Part shown: positions 9,986 to 17,663 of the stretch, piece after piece
Numbering within the stretch: position 1 is the stretch's first letter
Layout: each line of letters opens with the position of its first letter
From: Aphodosoma sp045658305
GTDB lineage: Bacteria; Bacteroidota; Bacteroidia; Bacteroidales; Paludibacteraceae
Assembly (NCBI GenBank): GCA_045658305.1
Contig: JAZOUT010000034.1
Location: 1-52,561, forward strand
Direction: 5' to 3'
Length of the DNA: 52,561 bases
Translations under genes and position numbers: made by a program
The notes under the pieces: generated by a model
Told to the model about the DNA's origin: nothing
The model's input: only the letters and a program-made list of their open reading frames with translations
Databases searched by the model: none

Positions 9986-10768
9986 TCACTCCTCATTCCT
10001 CATTGTATAAAATATTCTCTCAATCGACCCATATTTCGCCACAAGCGCATCCTTCTCGCCCTGCTCAATCACATTACCCTTATTGATAACTATCACGTCG
10101 TCGCACACTTGCTCCACCTCTTGCATAATATGAGTAGAAAATATCACCAATCTATCACGCCCCAAATCCTTAATCAACTGACGAATTTCTATCAACTGAT
10201 TAGGGTCGAGACCCGTAGTAGGTTCATCCAATATCAATACTCTCGGATTGTGTATAATCGCCGCCGCAATACCAACCCTCTGACGATAACCCTTCGACAA
10301 CTGCCCAATCTTCTTATTTGCCTCCACCATCAATCCAGTGCGCTCAATCACCTCCTCCACAACACTCCTAATATTCATTTTATGCACAGATGACGCTTCA
10401 CATTGTCCCCCTGTCTTAGGGGGACGAGCCCAACGGGCGGAGGGGGTCAAAAATTGTGCATTATATATCTCTGCCACAAACTCCAAATACTCACGCACAT
10501 ACATATCCAAATACAACGGATTATGCTCAGGCAAATATCCCACCAATCGCTTCGTTGCCACGTCATCAACAGACACTCGCTTACCATCAATCAACACCTC
10601 GCCCTCATCTGCAGCAATATAACCAGTTATAATCTTCATCAAAGTCGATTTACCTGCCCCATTCGGACCTAACAATCCCACAATTCTACCCTCACCAAAA
10701 CTTTGATTTATAGCACACAACACTCGTTGCGCACCATAACTTTTCGATATATTTTTTATTTCTAACAT
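9986..10768 (-). CDS. GldA-like ABC transporter ATPase with an in-frame repeat insertion
   Basis: Cytoplasmic ATPase subunit of an ABC exporter, resembling GldA/CcmA-type proteins. Walker A is GPNGAGKST (about residues 34-42), the signature is LSKGYRQRVG, and Walker B is VLILDEPTTGLDPNQ. Residues about 101-130 (NAQFLTPSARWARPPK onwards, to HKMN) do not fit the family and are encoded by a dispersed GC-rich palindromic repeat. The insert falls in the helical subdomain before the signature motif. The last residues, MRNEE, are written by another short repeat (CTCATTC type). No permease is adjacent, so the substrate is unknown. The reading frame stays open, and function may or may not survive the insert. 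Confidence 0.88.
   Translation of the reverse strand: MLEIKNISKSYGAQRVLCAINQSFGEGRIVGLLGPNGAGKSTLMKIITGYIAADEGEVLIDGKRVSVDDVATKRLVGYLPEHNPLYLDMYVREYLEFVAEIYNAQFLTPSARWARPPKTGGQCEASSVHKMNIRSVVEEVIERTGLMVEANKKIGQLSKGYRQRVGIAAAIIHNPRVLILDEPTTGLDPNQLIEIRQLIKDLGRDRLVIFSTHIMQEVEQVCDDVIVINKGNVIEQGEKDALVAKYGSIERIFYTMRNEE
10385..10464. repeat. GC-rich palindromic repeat inserted inside the ABC ATPase gene
   Basis: The centre GTCCCCC tgtctta GGGGGAC (10405-10425) is a perfect 7-bp hairpin, followed by GAGCCCAACGGGCGGAGGGG. A reverse-oriented copy lies at 34781-34836 in non-coding DNA and is identical over 28 bases from the hairpin arm onward. Here both flanks carry TGCACA/TGTGCA-like words. The insertion keeps the reading frame. 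Confidence 0.85.
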
Positions 10769-10796
10769 AACTATTTCCGTACAATTTTTGTAACCT

Positions 10797-10805
10797 GCAA
10801 AAATA
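10797..10805 (-). promoter_or_regulatory. -7 promoter element for the ABC ATPase-ruvB unit
   Basis: On the minus strand this reads TATTTTTGC, a TAnnTTTG match 29 bases before the ABC ATPase start. Confidence 0.5.
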
Positions 10806-10861
10806 CAAAAAATTTATGAATTCAACGCTAAAAAAATAGTTATTTTTACTCAACAAAAATA

Positions 10862-10891
10862 ATTGTGCATTATACATTGTGCATTGTGCAT
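10862..10891. repeat. Low-complexity repeat of the TGTGCATTA family
   Basis: ATTGTGCATTATACATTGTG and further TGTGCATT units lie just before a promoter. Related words flank the insert in the ABC ATPase gene and resemble the start of the gene at 31465. Confidence 0.55.
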
Positions 10892-10898
10892 TTTTTAG

Positions 10899-10907
10899 TA
10901 AATTTGC
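10899..10907 (+). promoter_or_regulatory. -7 promoter element close to a start codon
   Basis: TAAATTTGC matches TAnnTTTG and lies only 7 bases before the ATG at 10915. The usual distance to the transcription start would leave almost no leader, which suggests a leaderless or near-leaderless mRNA. Confidence 0.55.
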
Positions 10908-10914
10908 ACTCCGT

Positions 10915-11313
10915 ATGAAGACAAGACAACAAACACATATCTTAACACTCCTCCTTGCTATGCTCATTGGCATCGCAACCACCTCTGTTGTCTCTCTCTT
11001 CACTACCGAATATGCCAAAGTTGTATACCAAACTATAGAAAATAGCGAACAGCAAAAAGAACAAAAACCACTATTTTCTAAACTATCGGCACTCAACATA
11101 CAAATCACGGCAAACAATAGCAAACTGCCAACCTTCTCAACTCAAACTTTGGCAAAACGAGTATCAACACAGTCTACACTCAACAACCAGCTCATATTAG
11201 CAAATAATATAATACACAACATCTTACGCGAGAACAACTGTAGCCATATCCTATCTTACAGTCATCGTCCTCCGCTGTATTATATCTTTGCATTACATCG
11301 TATGCGGAATTAG
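10915..11313 (+). CDS. Small membrane-anchored protein of unknown function
   Basis: A protein of 132 residues that I do not recognise. The N terminus MKTRQQTHILTLLLAMLIGI is a membrane anchor or uncleaved signal. A polar segment with SEQQKEQK follows, and the C terminus is rich in aromatic and basic residues (HRPPLYYIFALHRMRN). The start at 10915 was chosen because the upstream in-frame ATG at 10879 lies in repeat DNA before the -7 element. It is divergent from the ABC ATPase gene. There is no obvious partner. Confidence 0.55.
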   Translation: MKTRQQTHILTLLLAMLIGIATTSVVSLFTTEYAKVVYQTIENSEQQKEQKPLFSKLSALNIQITANNSKLPTFSTQTLAKRVSTQSTLNNQLILANNIIHNILRENNCSHILSYSHRPPLYYIFALHRMRN

Positions 11314-11419
11314 CCTCCGCCCTCCCCCCCTAAATAAAACACACACTTTTTTAGTAGCAAGTCGCAAGTAACAAGTCGCAAGACTATTTACTTTATTTGT
11401 TACGTCCACTTGATATAAT

Positions 11420-11601
11420 GTGAGTTCTCATAAATTATTTAAACTGACATTAAGATACTAAAAAAGAGCGTCAAAGACGATCAACTATGCTTAACTGCGG
11501 GTGACCAACGGGAACCTGCAGATAGTAAGACCTACGCTCCTTCGTCCCCAAAGGGGGCGAACCATATAAAACTGATGTATAATTTTTTGTTCAGAACTCA
11601 C
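11420..11601. repeat. Non-coding element with GTGAGTTCT inverted ends
   Basis: GTGAGTTCT at 11420-11428 is matched inverted at 11593-11601, and the similarity continues weakly inward. The core at about 11486-11572 (ATGCTTAACTGCGGGTGACC ... GGAACCTGCAGATAG) aligns with the core of the miniature element at 27403-27474. It contains no coding capacity and no exact target duplication. It fills most of the 322-base gap between the two small genes. Confidence 0.5.
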
Positions 11602-11635
11602 TCCAAAATTATAAACATTAAATAATTAAAACTAA

Positions 11636-12139
11636 ATGAAAAATAATAATATTCCGGAAAACCTTCTCGAAGGTCTCAACACAACAGAAAAGCGCAATAG
11701 CGCATCAATCGTCAAAGCTCTTGTATATCTTGTAGTTGCAGTGGCAGCAACATGCTCACTCATCTTTATCAAAGACAGCAAATCATCAATCTATATGCTT
11801 ATGGGTATCGTGGCAGCATTTGGCTACATCATGGCAGTATGCGTTCTAATCTTCGCTCATAAAGATATTCTCTGCGAAGGCAAACGCCTCAATGGCTACA
11901 CCCTCTATTTCGACACCGCCAATGCCAATGTCGAAAAAGCCATTGCATCAAAAGACGCCAAAGCATTGAAAAACTACAAAAACGAAAGCGAAAATGGTCT
12001 TAAACTCGAATTGGCTTACTCAGACGACCTCAGCATCGCACGCTATCGTCTCTATCGCTACATCCCATTCGAATTCCAACCAGATAGCGAAATCATCGAG
12101 CTCAATGCCGAACAAGTTAAAGTGTTAACACAACTTTAA
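11636..12139 (+). CDS. Two-helix membrane protein of unknown function
   Basis: A protein of 167 residues that I do not recognise. Two hydrophobic helices lie at about residues 27-45 and 51-73, joined by a very short loop, and flanked by soluble N- and C-terminal parts. The C-terminal 90 residues are polar and charged. The gene is followed by two hairpin terminators. The codon pattern and a well-spaced stop support a real gene. Confidence 0.65.
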   Translation: MKNNNIPENLLEGLNTTEKRNSASIVKALVYLVVAVAATCSLIFIKDSKSSIYMLMGIVAAFGYIMAVCVLIFAHKDILCEGKRLNGYTLYFDTANANVEKAIASKDAKALKNYKNESENGLKLELAYSDDLSIARYRLYRYIPFEFQPDSEIIELNAEQVKVLTQL

Positions 12140-12154
12140 TACACAAAACAAATA

Positions 12155-12225
12155 AAAGCACGGAAGTCACATTTTTCATAATCAAAAAGTTTAAAGTTAA
12201 AAGTTTTCTCCGGCTTCCGTGCTTT
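12155..12225 (+). terminator. Hairpin AAAGCACGGAAG / CTTCCGTGCTTT
   Basis: Perfect 12-base arms separated by 47 bases lie just after the gene ending at 12139. The loop is long and the T-run is short, so termination may be weak. The same interval is followed by a tighter hairpin. Confidence 0.55.
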
Positions 12226-12233
12226 ACAATAAC

Positions 12234-12263
12234 AATAGGCTAACCCTACAAGGTTAGCCTATT
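12234..12263. terminator. Compact terminator hairpin AATAGGCTAACC / GGTTAGCCTATT
   Basis: Stem of 12 bp with a 6-base loop in the convergent gap. It is placed to stop the plus-strand gene ending at 12139 and the minus-strand gene ending at 12288. Confidence 0.75.
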
Positions 12264-12287
12264 TGCATAAAGATAATATAGTCCAAA

Positions 12288-12893
12288 TTATTGAATAAAT
12301 TCAATATCATCAATTGTTAACTCTTGCTTTCCAAAAGTATAGAATCCAAAACCAGTATATTCTAATGGCATATGACGTACTTTCATAATTGACATATCAT
12401 CAACAAAAAACTCTATTATTTGTGAATGTGCATCATAAACCAATTTCCATTGTTGATTTACTTTTCTTTTCTTTGTCCATTTTACATTTTGCATAATACG
12501 ACCTACAACTTTACCATCTACAAGTCTACAGAATTCAACGCAACTTTCATCAAATGAAAATACATAATAATTACCATTATCCCTATAATTAAAGACAAAG
12601 CCAGCTGCATTTTCTTCATCCAAAAGTTTTACTTTAACATTTGCAACTACAGTAAATGAGCGCAACATATTCAAAGGTGCATAACAATGGGTCTCAAAAA
12701 AAGTTCTTAAATCATTCACTTCTTTTGACTTAAGTGTCATTACACCCTTGTCAATAATAGCAGTTCCAGCCGCTTTTTTAAAAGTACACTCTGTCCATTC
12801 TAATGAATTAGAATCAAAAGTTTCTTTGTACGATTGTGCATTAAGCACATAAGATGCAAAACAAATTGCAATTAAAAATAATACCTTTTTCAT
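12288..12893 (-). CDS. Secreted LamG-like/jelly-roll protein of unknown function
   Basis: A protein of 201 residues with a Sec signal peptide (KKVLFLIAICFASYVLNAQ). The mature part looks like a concanavalin-type beta sandwich: it begins YKETFDSNSLEWTE, has AGFVFNYRDNGNYYVFSF in the middle, and ends FGKQELTIDDIEFI. This pattern is seen in LamG/DUF1080-like domains that bind glycans. No catalytic residues can be assigned. It is the last gene of a three-gene unit of small exported proteins. Confidence 0.7.
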   Translation of the reverse strand: MKKVLFLIAICFASYVLNAQSYKETFDSNSLEWTECTFKKAAGTAIIDKGVMTLKSKEVNDLRTFFETHCYAPLNMLRSFTVVANVKVKLLDEENAAGFVFNYRDNGNYYVFSFDESCVEFCRLVDGKVVGRIMQNVKWTKKRKVNQQWKLVYDAHSQIIEFFVDDMSIMKVRHMPLEYTGFGFYTFGKQELTIDDIEFIQ

Positions 12894-12918
12894 AGTAAAA
12901 AAATTATAAAATTAAACA

Positions 12919-13617
12919 TTAGTTATGTGACTTACCTACACGTGTTTGCAGTTCTTGGATTATCTCCTCAAATTCCTTTGGAATTCTATCTATTTCTTCA
13001 AATTCGCCATGTTGAGCGGCTCTAGCTCCTGCTACTTCAGAGGAAACCTTTATTTGAAAAGCGACTTTTGATGGAGTAGAAATGTCTCGTATTGTGACTC
13101 TATTCCTAATTTGTTTATCCGACATTGTGAATGTCTTATATTGCCATGTTGTTTGAACATATCCACCATGAAAATCTGTTGTTTCTATCTCTTCAAAATA
13201 ATTCAACAAGATTTGATGTAATAATTTCCATGCAGGGAGAACATCAATTTTTCCATCTTCACCTATAGAATAATAATTAGGATCAATATCCACTGTAAAA
13301 AACTTATTTACAATTCCACTAGCTGCAGATGCACGATAGAAACCATCTTGTTGAAGAGTATAAGATACGTTAGCACGTTTATCTGTACCATAATACTTTG
13401 TGTTCATAGTATTATATTCTGCACATTCGCAACGAATCACTACTACTCCATTCTTTTTAGGTCTAGGAAATTCAGCGAAACCATAACCCAATAAAGTGTT
13501 ATTTACATAAATTGCAGCTTCAGCCGGTTGAACTGAAATTGAAACCATTTTTGGTTTAGCAACACAAAATAATACACCCAAAAATAGGCATAATAAAAAT
13601 AAAACTGTTCTTTTCAT
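12919..13617 (-). CDS. Secreted protein with an N-terminal PEGA-like domain
   Basis: A protein of 232 residues with a signal peptide (about residues 1-20). Residues about 22-95 resemble a PEGA domain: VSISVQPAEAAIYVNNTLLG followed by a GVVVIRCECAEY strand. The rest, with VDIDPNYYSIGEDGKIDVLP and a C-terminal charged helix, is not recognised. It lies 25 bases upstream of the LamG-like gene and 12 bases after a small lipoprotein gene, so it is probably co-transcribed with both. Confidence 0.68.
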   Translation of the reverse strand: MKRTVLFLLCLFLGVLFCVAKPKMVSISVQPAEAAIYVNNTLLGYGFAEFPRPKKNGVVVIRCECAEYNTMNTKYYGTDKRANVSYTLQQDGFYRASAASGIVNKFFTVDIDPNYYSIGEDGKIDVLPAWKLLHQILLNYFEEIETTDFHGGYVQTTWQYKTFTMSDKQIRNRVTIRDISTPSKVAFQIKVSSEVAGARAAQHGEFEEIDRIPKEFEEIIQELQTRVGKSHN

Positions 13618-13629
13618 AAAATTATTTTT

Positions 13630-13944
13630 TTAAGGTTTTGATTTATAAATTGAACGACTATTAGAATAACGATAGTATTCAGGAACATGTATTTCAATCA
13701 ATTCATTCTTTTTTCTTCCTCTCAAATCAATTGTCCTTCTATATATCTCATTACCATCTATTTTTGCTATTACTACGATACTTTCTTCTCCTGATGATTT
13801 ATAATATACCATATCATTCCCCACATATTCATCATTAACATAAATCTCAATTTGAGGATGCTGACAATACAACACTATCTGTTTTTGCAAATTACAAGCA
13901 GACAATAAAACTAATAAAACAAAATAAACACAAAAATTCTTCAT
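13630..13944 (-). CDS. Small lipoprotein with a PEGA-like core
   Basis: A protein of 104 residues with a lipoprotein signal (lipobox LLSAC, cysteine at residue 17). The mature part has HPQIEIYVNDEYVGNDMVYY, similar in style to the PEGA segment of the next gene, and ends in a basic tail. It is the first gene of the three-gene unit. No function is assigned. A shared role with its neighbours at the envelope is an inference from the PEGA-like similarity and spacing. Confidence 0.65.
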   Translation of the reverse strand: MKNFCVYFVLLVLLSACNLQKQIVLYCQHPQIEIYVNDEYVGNDMVYYKSSGEESIVVIAKIDGNEIYRRTIDLRGRKKNELIEIHVPEYYRYSNSRSIYKSKP

Positions 13945-13998
13945 ATTTTTCCCCTAAATTCGTGTCGGGCACAACCTCTTATCTTTCAAATTTGACAT

Positions 13999-14312
13999 AA
14001 AAAAAACGTGGAACTCGACTATTGTCGTTCCACGGTTTGAGGCTGTCGCATTGCCTTGAAGTCGGAACAGACAACGCGAAGCCCACGCTGAATATAAGCT
14101 ATAATCCTATACTGCTTGATGCAACAATATACACCAAGAGAAGGATAATAAGTACACTTACATCCCGTAGGACATCTAACGTTGCTATGCTCTTGACTTC
14201 GTTTATGAAACTTGCGACATTTCAAACCGTCAGAACAAAGCGCAGATAAACGCCTATTTCTATATGTCCGCTAACCCACCTTCTCTCTGGACATACCCCC
14301 AGCGTGGCTTAG
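13999..14312 (-). ncRNA. Structured non-coding RNA of about 314 nt, family not identified
   Basis: It has a promoter with -33 and -7 elements at one end and an intrinsic terminator at the other (hairpin at 14007-14034 followed by eight T). The 5' end folds as CGCTAA-g-CCAC paired with GTGG-g-TTAGCG (14301-14314 with 14269-14279). The loop segment TATGTC pairs with GACATA just downstream, giving an H-type pseudoknot. I see no tmRNA tag or acceptor, no RNase P core motif (GAGGAAAGUCC) and no SRP motif. It might be a known Bacteroidales RNA family, such as Bacteroidales-1, or a new one. The 68-codon open frame inside it is best read as an artefact. Confidence 0.72.
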
Positions 14313-14317
14313 CGATT

Positions 14318-14349
14318 GCAAAGTTATATATATTTTTTTAATTAAACAA
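14318..14349 (-). promoter_or_regulatory. Promoter of the non-coding RNA
   Basis: On the minus strand TTG (14349-14347) is followed 20 bases later by TAACTTTGC (14326-14318). This is a full -33/-7 Bacteroidota promoter pointing into the structured RNA. Confidence 0.7.
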
Positions 14350-14390
14350 TAAAATAATAAGAATTTTTAATATATTTAATAAACTCCCTT

Positions 14391-16397
14391 TTACTCAAAA
14401 GGTTGGCGCCAGTCGCAGCCTTCGCGCCAGAGGGAGCAGCCATAGGCAGTGCGCCCTTTGATAATCACGCCTTTGCCACATTTAGGGCATGGGGCACCTT
14501 CGGTGACTGCAGGTGGTTTAGGCGTAGATTTTGTAGCCTTTGGTTTTGAGGATTTTGGCTTTGAGAGTTGCTTTTTAGGTTGCTCTTGTACGTCAGTAAC
14601 AATGCGTTGAGTAGGATTTTGACGCATCACCTCAGTGACAACATTAGAGACCATAGCCTTAAGTTCGTTGATAAACTGAGTTGCTTGATAGGCACCACGC
14701 TCAATATCACGGAGTTTCTTCTCCCACTGACCTGTGAGTTCTGCCGATTTGAGCAATTCGAATTGGATAGTGGCAATAAGATCAATACCCGTTTGAGTAG
14801 GTACAAGCGATTTGCGTTCTTTGCGAATATAATTGCGTTTGAACAAGGTCTCGATTATCGCCGCACGCGTAGATGGTCGGCCAATGCCGTTCTCTTTCAT
14901 CCCATCGCGGAGCTCCTCATTATCAACGAGTTTACCTGCCGTTTCCATTGCACGAAGGAGAGTTGCCTCGGTGTATTGTTTGGGTGGTGTGGTTTGCTTT
15001 TGCGCTAAATCGGGAGTATGTGGACCTCGTTCGCCCTTAACGAATTGAGAATTGAGAATTGAGAATTGAGAATTATCGTCGGACGACTCATCATTCCTCA
15101 TTCCTAACTCCTCATTATTAAATACTGCGCGCCAACCTGGTTCGAGGATGCGTTTGCCGGTGACCTTAAACTCTACGCCATTGACATCGCCCATAACGGT
15201 GGTGGTAGAAATCTTACATTCAGGATAGAAATTGGCTATAAAATGGCGCACAACGAGGTCGTAAACCTTGCGCTCGGACTCGGTCATTGCGGCATTATTG
15301 TACCCAGTAGGGATAATGGCGTGGTGGTCGGTGACTTTGGCATTGTCGAACACCTTTTTCGACTTAGGTAACTTATTGAGATTAAGTACCGACACCAATG
15401 ATTCGTAGCCTTTCAAACCACGCAAAGTGGCAGACATTTTGGGATATAAATCTTCACTCAAAAAGGTGGTATCAACACGCGGATAGGTGGTGAGTTTCTT
15501 TTCGTAGAGGGATTGAATCAGCTTGAGAGTTTCATCTGCTGAGAAGGAGAATTTCTTGTTGCACTCAACTTGTAAAGAGGTAAGATCGAAAAGTTTTGGG
15601 GCTGATTCGGTACCTTTTTTCTCAGATACTGAGGTAACTTCAAATTCGTGACCCTCTATCTGTTTAAGAACCTCGCGCGCTTCGTTTTCTGACTTATATT
15701 TACCTTTGGTACTTGAAAAAGTTACATCGCGATAAAGAGTTTTAAGTTCCCAGTATGGCTCGGGTATAAAGTTCTTTATTTCGTTGTAACGATTAACTAT
15801 CAATGCCAAAGTGGGAGTTTGAACTCGTCCGATAGATAAGACTTGACGATTGGCTCCATACTTCAAAGTATAAATACGTGTGGCGTTCATACCTAGCAAC
15901 CAATCACCAATGGCACGAGCAAGACCGGCTTCATAAAGACGTTGAAATTCAGAGTTATCTTTTAAAGAATTAAAACCTTCGCGTATGGACTCTTCAGTCA
16001 ACGATGAAATCCAAAGGCGTTTGACTGGACATTTGCATAATGCTTTTTGCATCACCCATCGCTGAATGAGCTCTCCTTCTTGGCCAGCATCACCGCAGTT
16101 TATTACCTCATCAGCAGTTGAAATCAACTGTTCTATAACCTTAAATTGCTTTTTATAGTTGTCAATATCAATAAGTTTGATGCCGAAACGAGTAGGTATG
16201 ATAGGCAACGAGCTGTAGTTCCAGCCTTTCCACTCAGGGAGATAGTCGTGAGGCTCTTTGAGAGTACAAAGATGACCATACGTCCATGTAACTTGATAGC
16301 CATTGCCCTCAAGGTATCCGTCTTTTTTAGTATTTGCACCAAGTATGACTGCGATTTCACGCGCGACACTTGGCTTTTCGGCGATACATACTTTCAT
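14391..16397 (-). CDS. topB: DNA topoisomerase III with an in-frame repeat insertion
   Basis: Type IA topoisomerase that relaxes and decatenates DNA. The TOPRIM part begins MKVCIAEKPSVAREIA and has the acidic motif GDAGQEGELI. The active-site tyrosine is in TTYPRVDTTF. The C terminus carries one zinc-ribbon-like module, CPKCGKGVIIKG ... GCSLWREGCDW. The start at 16397 was chosen because the upstream in-frame ATG at 16430 would put MYLHFRNPKVR before the family's usual first residue and starts in repeat DNA. A segment with NEELGMRNDES and NSQFSILNSQF is encoded by dispersed repeats (15042-15117). It lies in a linker and keeps the frame. Likely active. Confidence 0.93.
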   Translation of the reverse strand: MKVCIAEKPSVAREIAVILGANTKKDGYLEGNGYQVTWTYGHLCTLKEPHDYLPEWKGWNYSSLPIIPTRFGIKLIDIDNYKKQFKVIEQLISTADEVINCGDAGQEGELIQRWVMQKALCKCPVKRLWISSLTEESIREGFNSLKDNSEFQRLYEAGLARAIGDWLLGMNATRIYTLKYGANRQVLSIGRVQTPTLALIVNRYNEIKNFIPEPYWELKTLYRDVTFSSTKGKYKSENEAREVLKQIEGHEFEVTSVSEKKGTESAPKLFDLTSLQVECNKKFSFSADETLKLIQSLYEKKLTTYPRVDTTFLSEDLYPKMSATLRGLKGYESLVSVLNLNKLPKSKKVFDNAKVTDHHAIIPTGYNNAAMTESERKVYDLVVRHFIANFYPECKISTTTVMGDVNGVEFKVTGKRILEPGWRAVFNNEELGMRNDESSDDNSQFSILNSQFVKGERGPHTPDLAQKQTTPPKQYTEATLLRAMETAGKLVDNEELRDGMKENGIGRPSTRAAIIETLFKRNYIRKERKSLVPTQTGIDLIATIQFELLKSAELTGQWEKKLRDIERGAYQATQFINELKAMVSNVVTEVMRQNPTQRIVTDVQEQPKKQLSKPKSSKPKATKSTPKPPAVTEGAPCPKCGKGVIIKGRTAYGCSLWREGCDWRQPFE
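15042..15117. repeat. Compound short repeat inside topB
   Basis: Five GAATTGA-type units (15042-15074) are joined to a CATTCCTCATTCCT-type run (15091-15117). Both types also occur outside genes (8804-8827, 9980-10002, 37405-37441). They add about 25 residues to topoisomerase III without breaking the frame. Confidence 0.8.
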
Positions 16398-16422
16398 TCT
16401 AACTTTAGGATTTCGAAAATGT

Positions 16423-16540
16423 AAATACACAATGAGAGTGTGTATTTTTTAGGTTACTTGAAGGTTGCTTGCAGTATGCTGTATCCTATATTTAAATTTT
16501 GAGATTTTAAAGAGAGAATACACATTGAGAGTGTGTATTT
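16423..16540. repeat. Hairpin-bracketed dispersed element, copy 2
   Basis: Reverse-complement copy of the element at 8826-8940. The end palindromes are AATACACAATGAGAGTGTGTATT and AATACACATTGAGAGTGTGTATT-like, and the core includes GCTTGCAGTATGCTGTATCC. It fills the gap between the DAHP synthase stop and the topB start. Confidence 0.8.
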
Positions 16541-16546
16541 GGATTG

Positions 16547-17575
16547 CTACTGTTTTAACTGAATATTTACGGATTCTTCGTGTAATAGTTCGTAAATTTG
16601 CTTTACTAATTTTTGTGATAGCCCAAACTCCTCGGCCAATTCAAGTCTGTTTTGTATTACATCGTTATATCGCCCTGTTTGAACGATAGGCATATTGTGC
16701 TGATGCTTATACTTCCCTATTTCGCGTGAAACTTGCATGCGTTTAGCAAGTGTTTCAATCAATATAGAATCTAAAGAGTCTATCTTACTACGCAATTCGG
16801 CTAATTCTTGATTATGATTGTTTCGCTCGTGAATTACTAACGATTTCAGCATAGTATCGAGTTCATCGGGAGTCAATTGCTGTTCGGCATCGCTGAAAGC
16901 TTGCTCAGGACAACAATGGCACTCAATCATTAAGCCATCGAAATCAAGGTCAAATGCTTTTTGGCTTAATCCAGCGACTAAATCGCGATTGCCTGCGATA
17001 TGAGATGGGTCGCAAAGAATCGGAATTTTAGGGAATTGACGATGTAATTCAATAGGTATATACCATTGTGGATCATTACGATAAGTAAGTGAATTATAAA
17101 CCGAGAAACCACGGTGCACAGCCATAATGCGTTCTATGCCGACCTGTTGAAAACGCTTAATAGCTCCAATCCAAAGATTTATATCAGGATTCATTGGATT
17201 TTTGATTAATATGGTTATAGCTCTATTATCTTTTAATACATCGGCAATCTCTTGTACAGCAAATGGATTGGTAGTTGTACGAGCTCCTATCCAAACAAAA
17301 TCAATGCCCGCCGCTACTGCCAATTTTGTATGCTCAGCATTTGCGACCTCAGTACCAACTAGCATTCCAGTTTCAATCTTCACACGCTGTAGCCATTGTA
17401 AACCAATTTCACCAACACCCTCAAAAGATCCTGGCTGAGTGCGAGGTTTCCACAATCCTGCACGAAACCATTTTACACCCACTGTAGCCAATAGTTTAGC
17501 TGTTGACATAACTTGATGTTCTGTTTCAGCAGCACAAGGGCCTGCAATAATCAATTCACAATTCATAATGCTCAT
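16547..17575 (-). CDS. Bifunctional DAHP synthase / chorismate mutase
   Basis: A fusion of two shikimate-pathway activities. Residues 1 to about 255 form a type I DAHP synthase: IIAGPCAAETEHQV, LCDPSHIAGNRDLV and GLMIECHC are metal and substrate motifs. Residues about 260-342 form an AroQ-type chorismate mutase (ELRSKIDSLDSILIETLAKR ... REIGKYK). It condenses PEP and erythrose-4-phosphate, and also converts chorismate to prephenate, so the mutase part may act as an allosteric sensor of aromatic amino acid branch products. This fusion is common in Bacteroidota. It lies upstream of topB, with a dispersed element between. Confidence 0.93.
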   Translation of the reverse strand: MSIMNCELIIAGPCAAETEHQVMSTAKLLATVGVKWFRAGLWKPRTQPGSFEGVGEIGLQWLQRVKIETGMLVGTEVANAEHTKLAVAAGIDFVWIGARTTTNPFAVQEIADVLKDNRAITILIKNPMNPDINLWIGAIKRFQQVGIERIMAVHRGFSVYNSLTYRNDPQWYIPIELHRQFPKIPILCDPSHIAGNRDLVAGLSQKAFDLDFDGLMIECHCCPEQAFSDAEQQLTPDELDTMLKSLVIHERNNHNQELAELRSKIDSLDSILIETLAKRMQVSREIGKYKHQHNMPIVQTGRYNDVIQNRLELAEEFGLSQKLVKQIYELLHEESVNIQLKQ

Positions 17576-17591
17576 TTTTTTATATTACTTT

Positions 17592-17600
17592 GCAAAGTTA
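17592..17600 (-). promoter_or_regulatory. -7 promoter element for DAHP synthase/chorismate mutase
   Basis: TAACTTTGC on the minus strand, 16 bases before the start codon. The leader is therefore very short. It sits directly after the terminator of the giant gene. Confidence 0.65.
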
Positions 17601-17608
17601 CAAAAAAA

Positions 17609-17645
17609 AATGAGAACCGAAAAGTATTTTTTTCGATTCTCATTT
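17609..17645 (-). terminator. Intrinsic terminator of the giant surface protein gene
   Basis: Read on the minus strand, AATGAGAATCG pairs with CGGTTCTCATT across a short A/T loop and is followed by a run of T. It separates the giant gene from the DAHP synthase gene. Confidence 0.8.
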
Positions 17646-17663
17646 AAATTTATTAGGTAAGTA

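Noticed and set aside
10692..11123. Minus-strand open frame of 143 codons across the divergent promoter region
   Set aside because: It spans two promoter elements and the TGTGCATTA repeat, and overlaps the better-supported plus-strand gene at 10915.
14019..14225. Open frame of 68 codons inside the structured RNA, minus strand
   Set aside because: It lies wholly within a transcript with promoter, pseudoknot and terminator. Its composition follows the stem pairs, and no start context or homology is recognised.
13999..14312. Structured RNA considered as tmRNA, RNase P RNA or SRP RNA
   Set aside because: No tag-peptide frame with an ALAA-like end, no CCA acceptor stem, no GAGGAAAGUCC core and no SRP Alu/S-domain motif was found.
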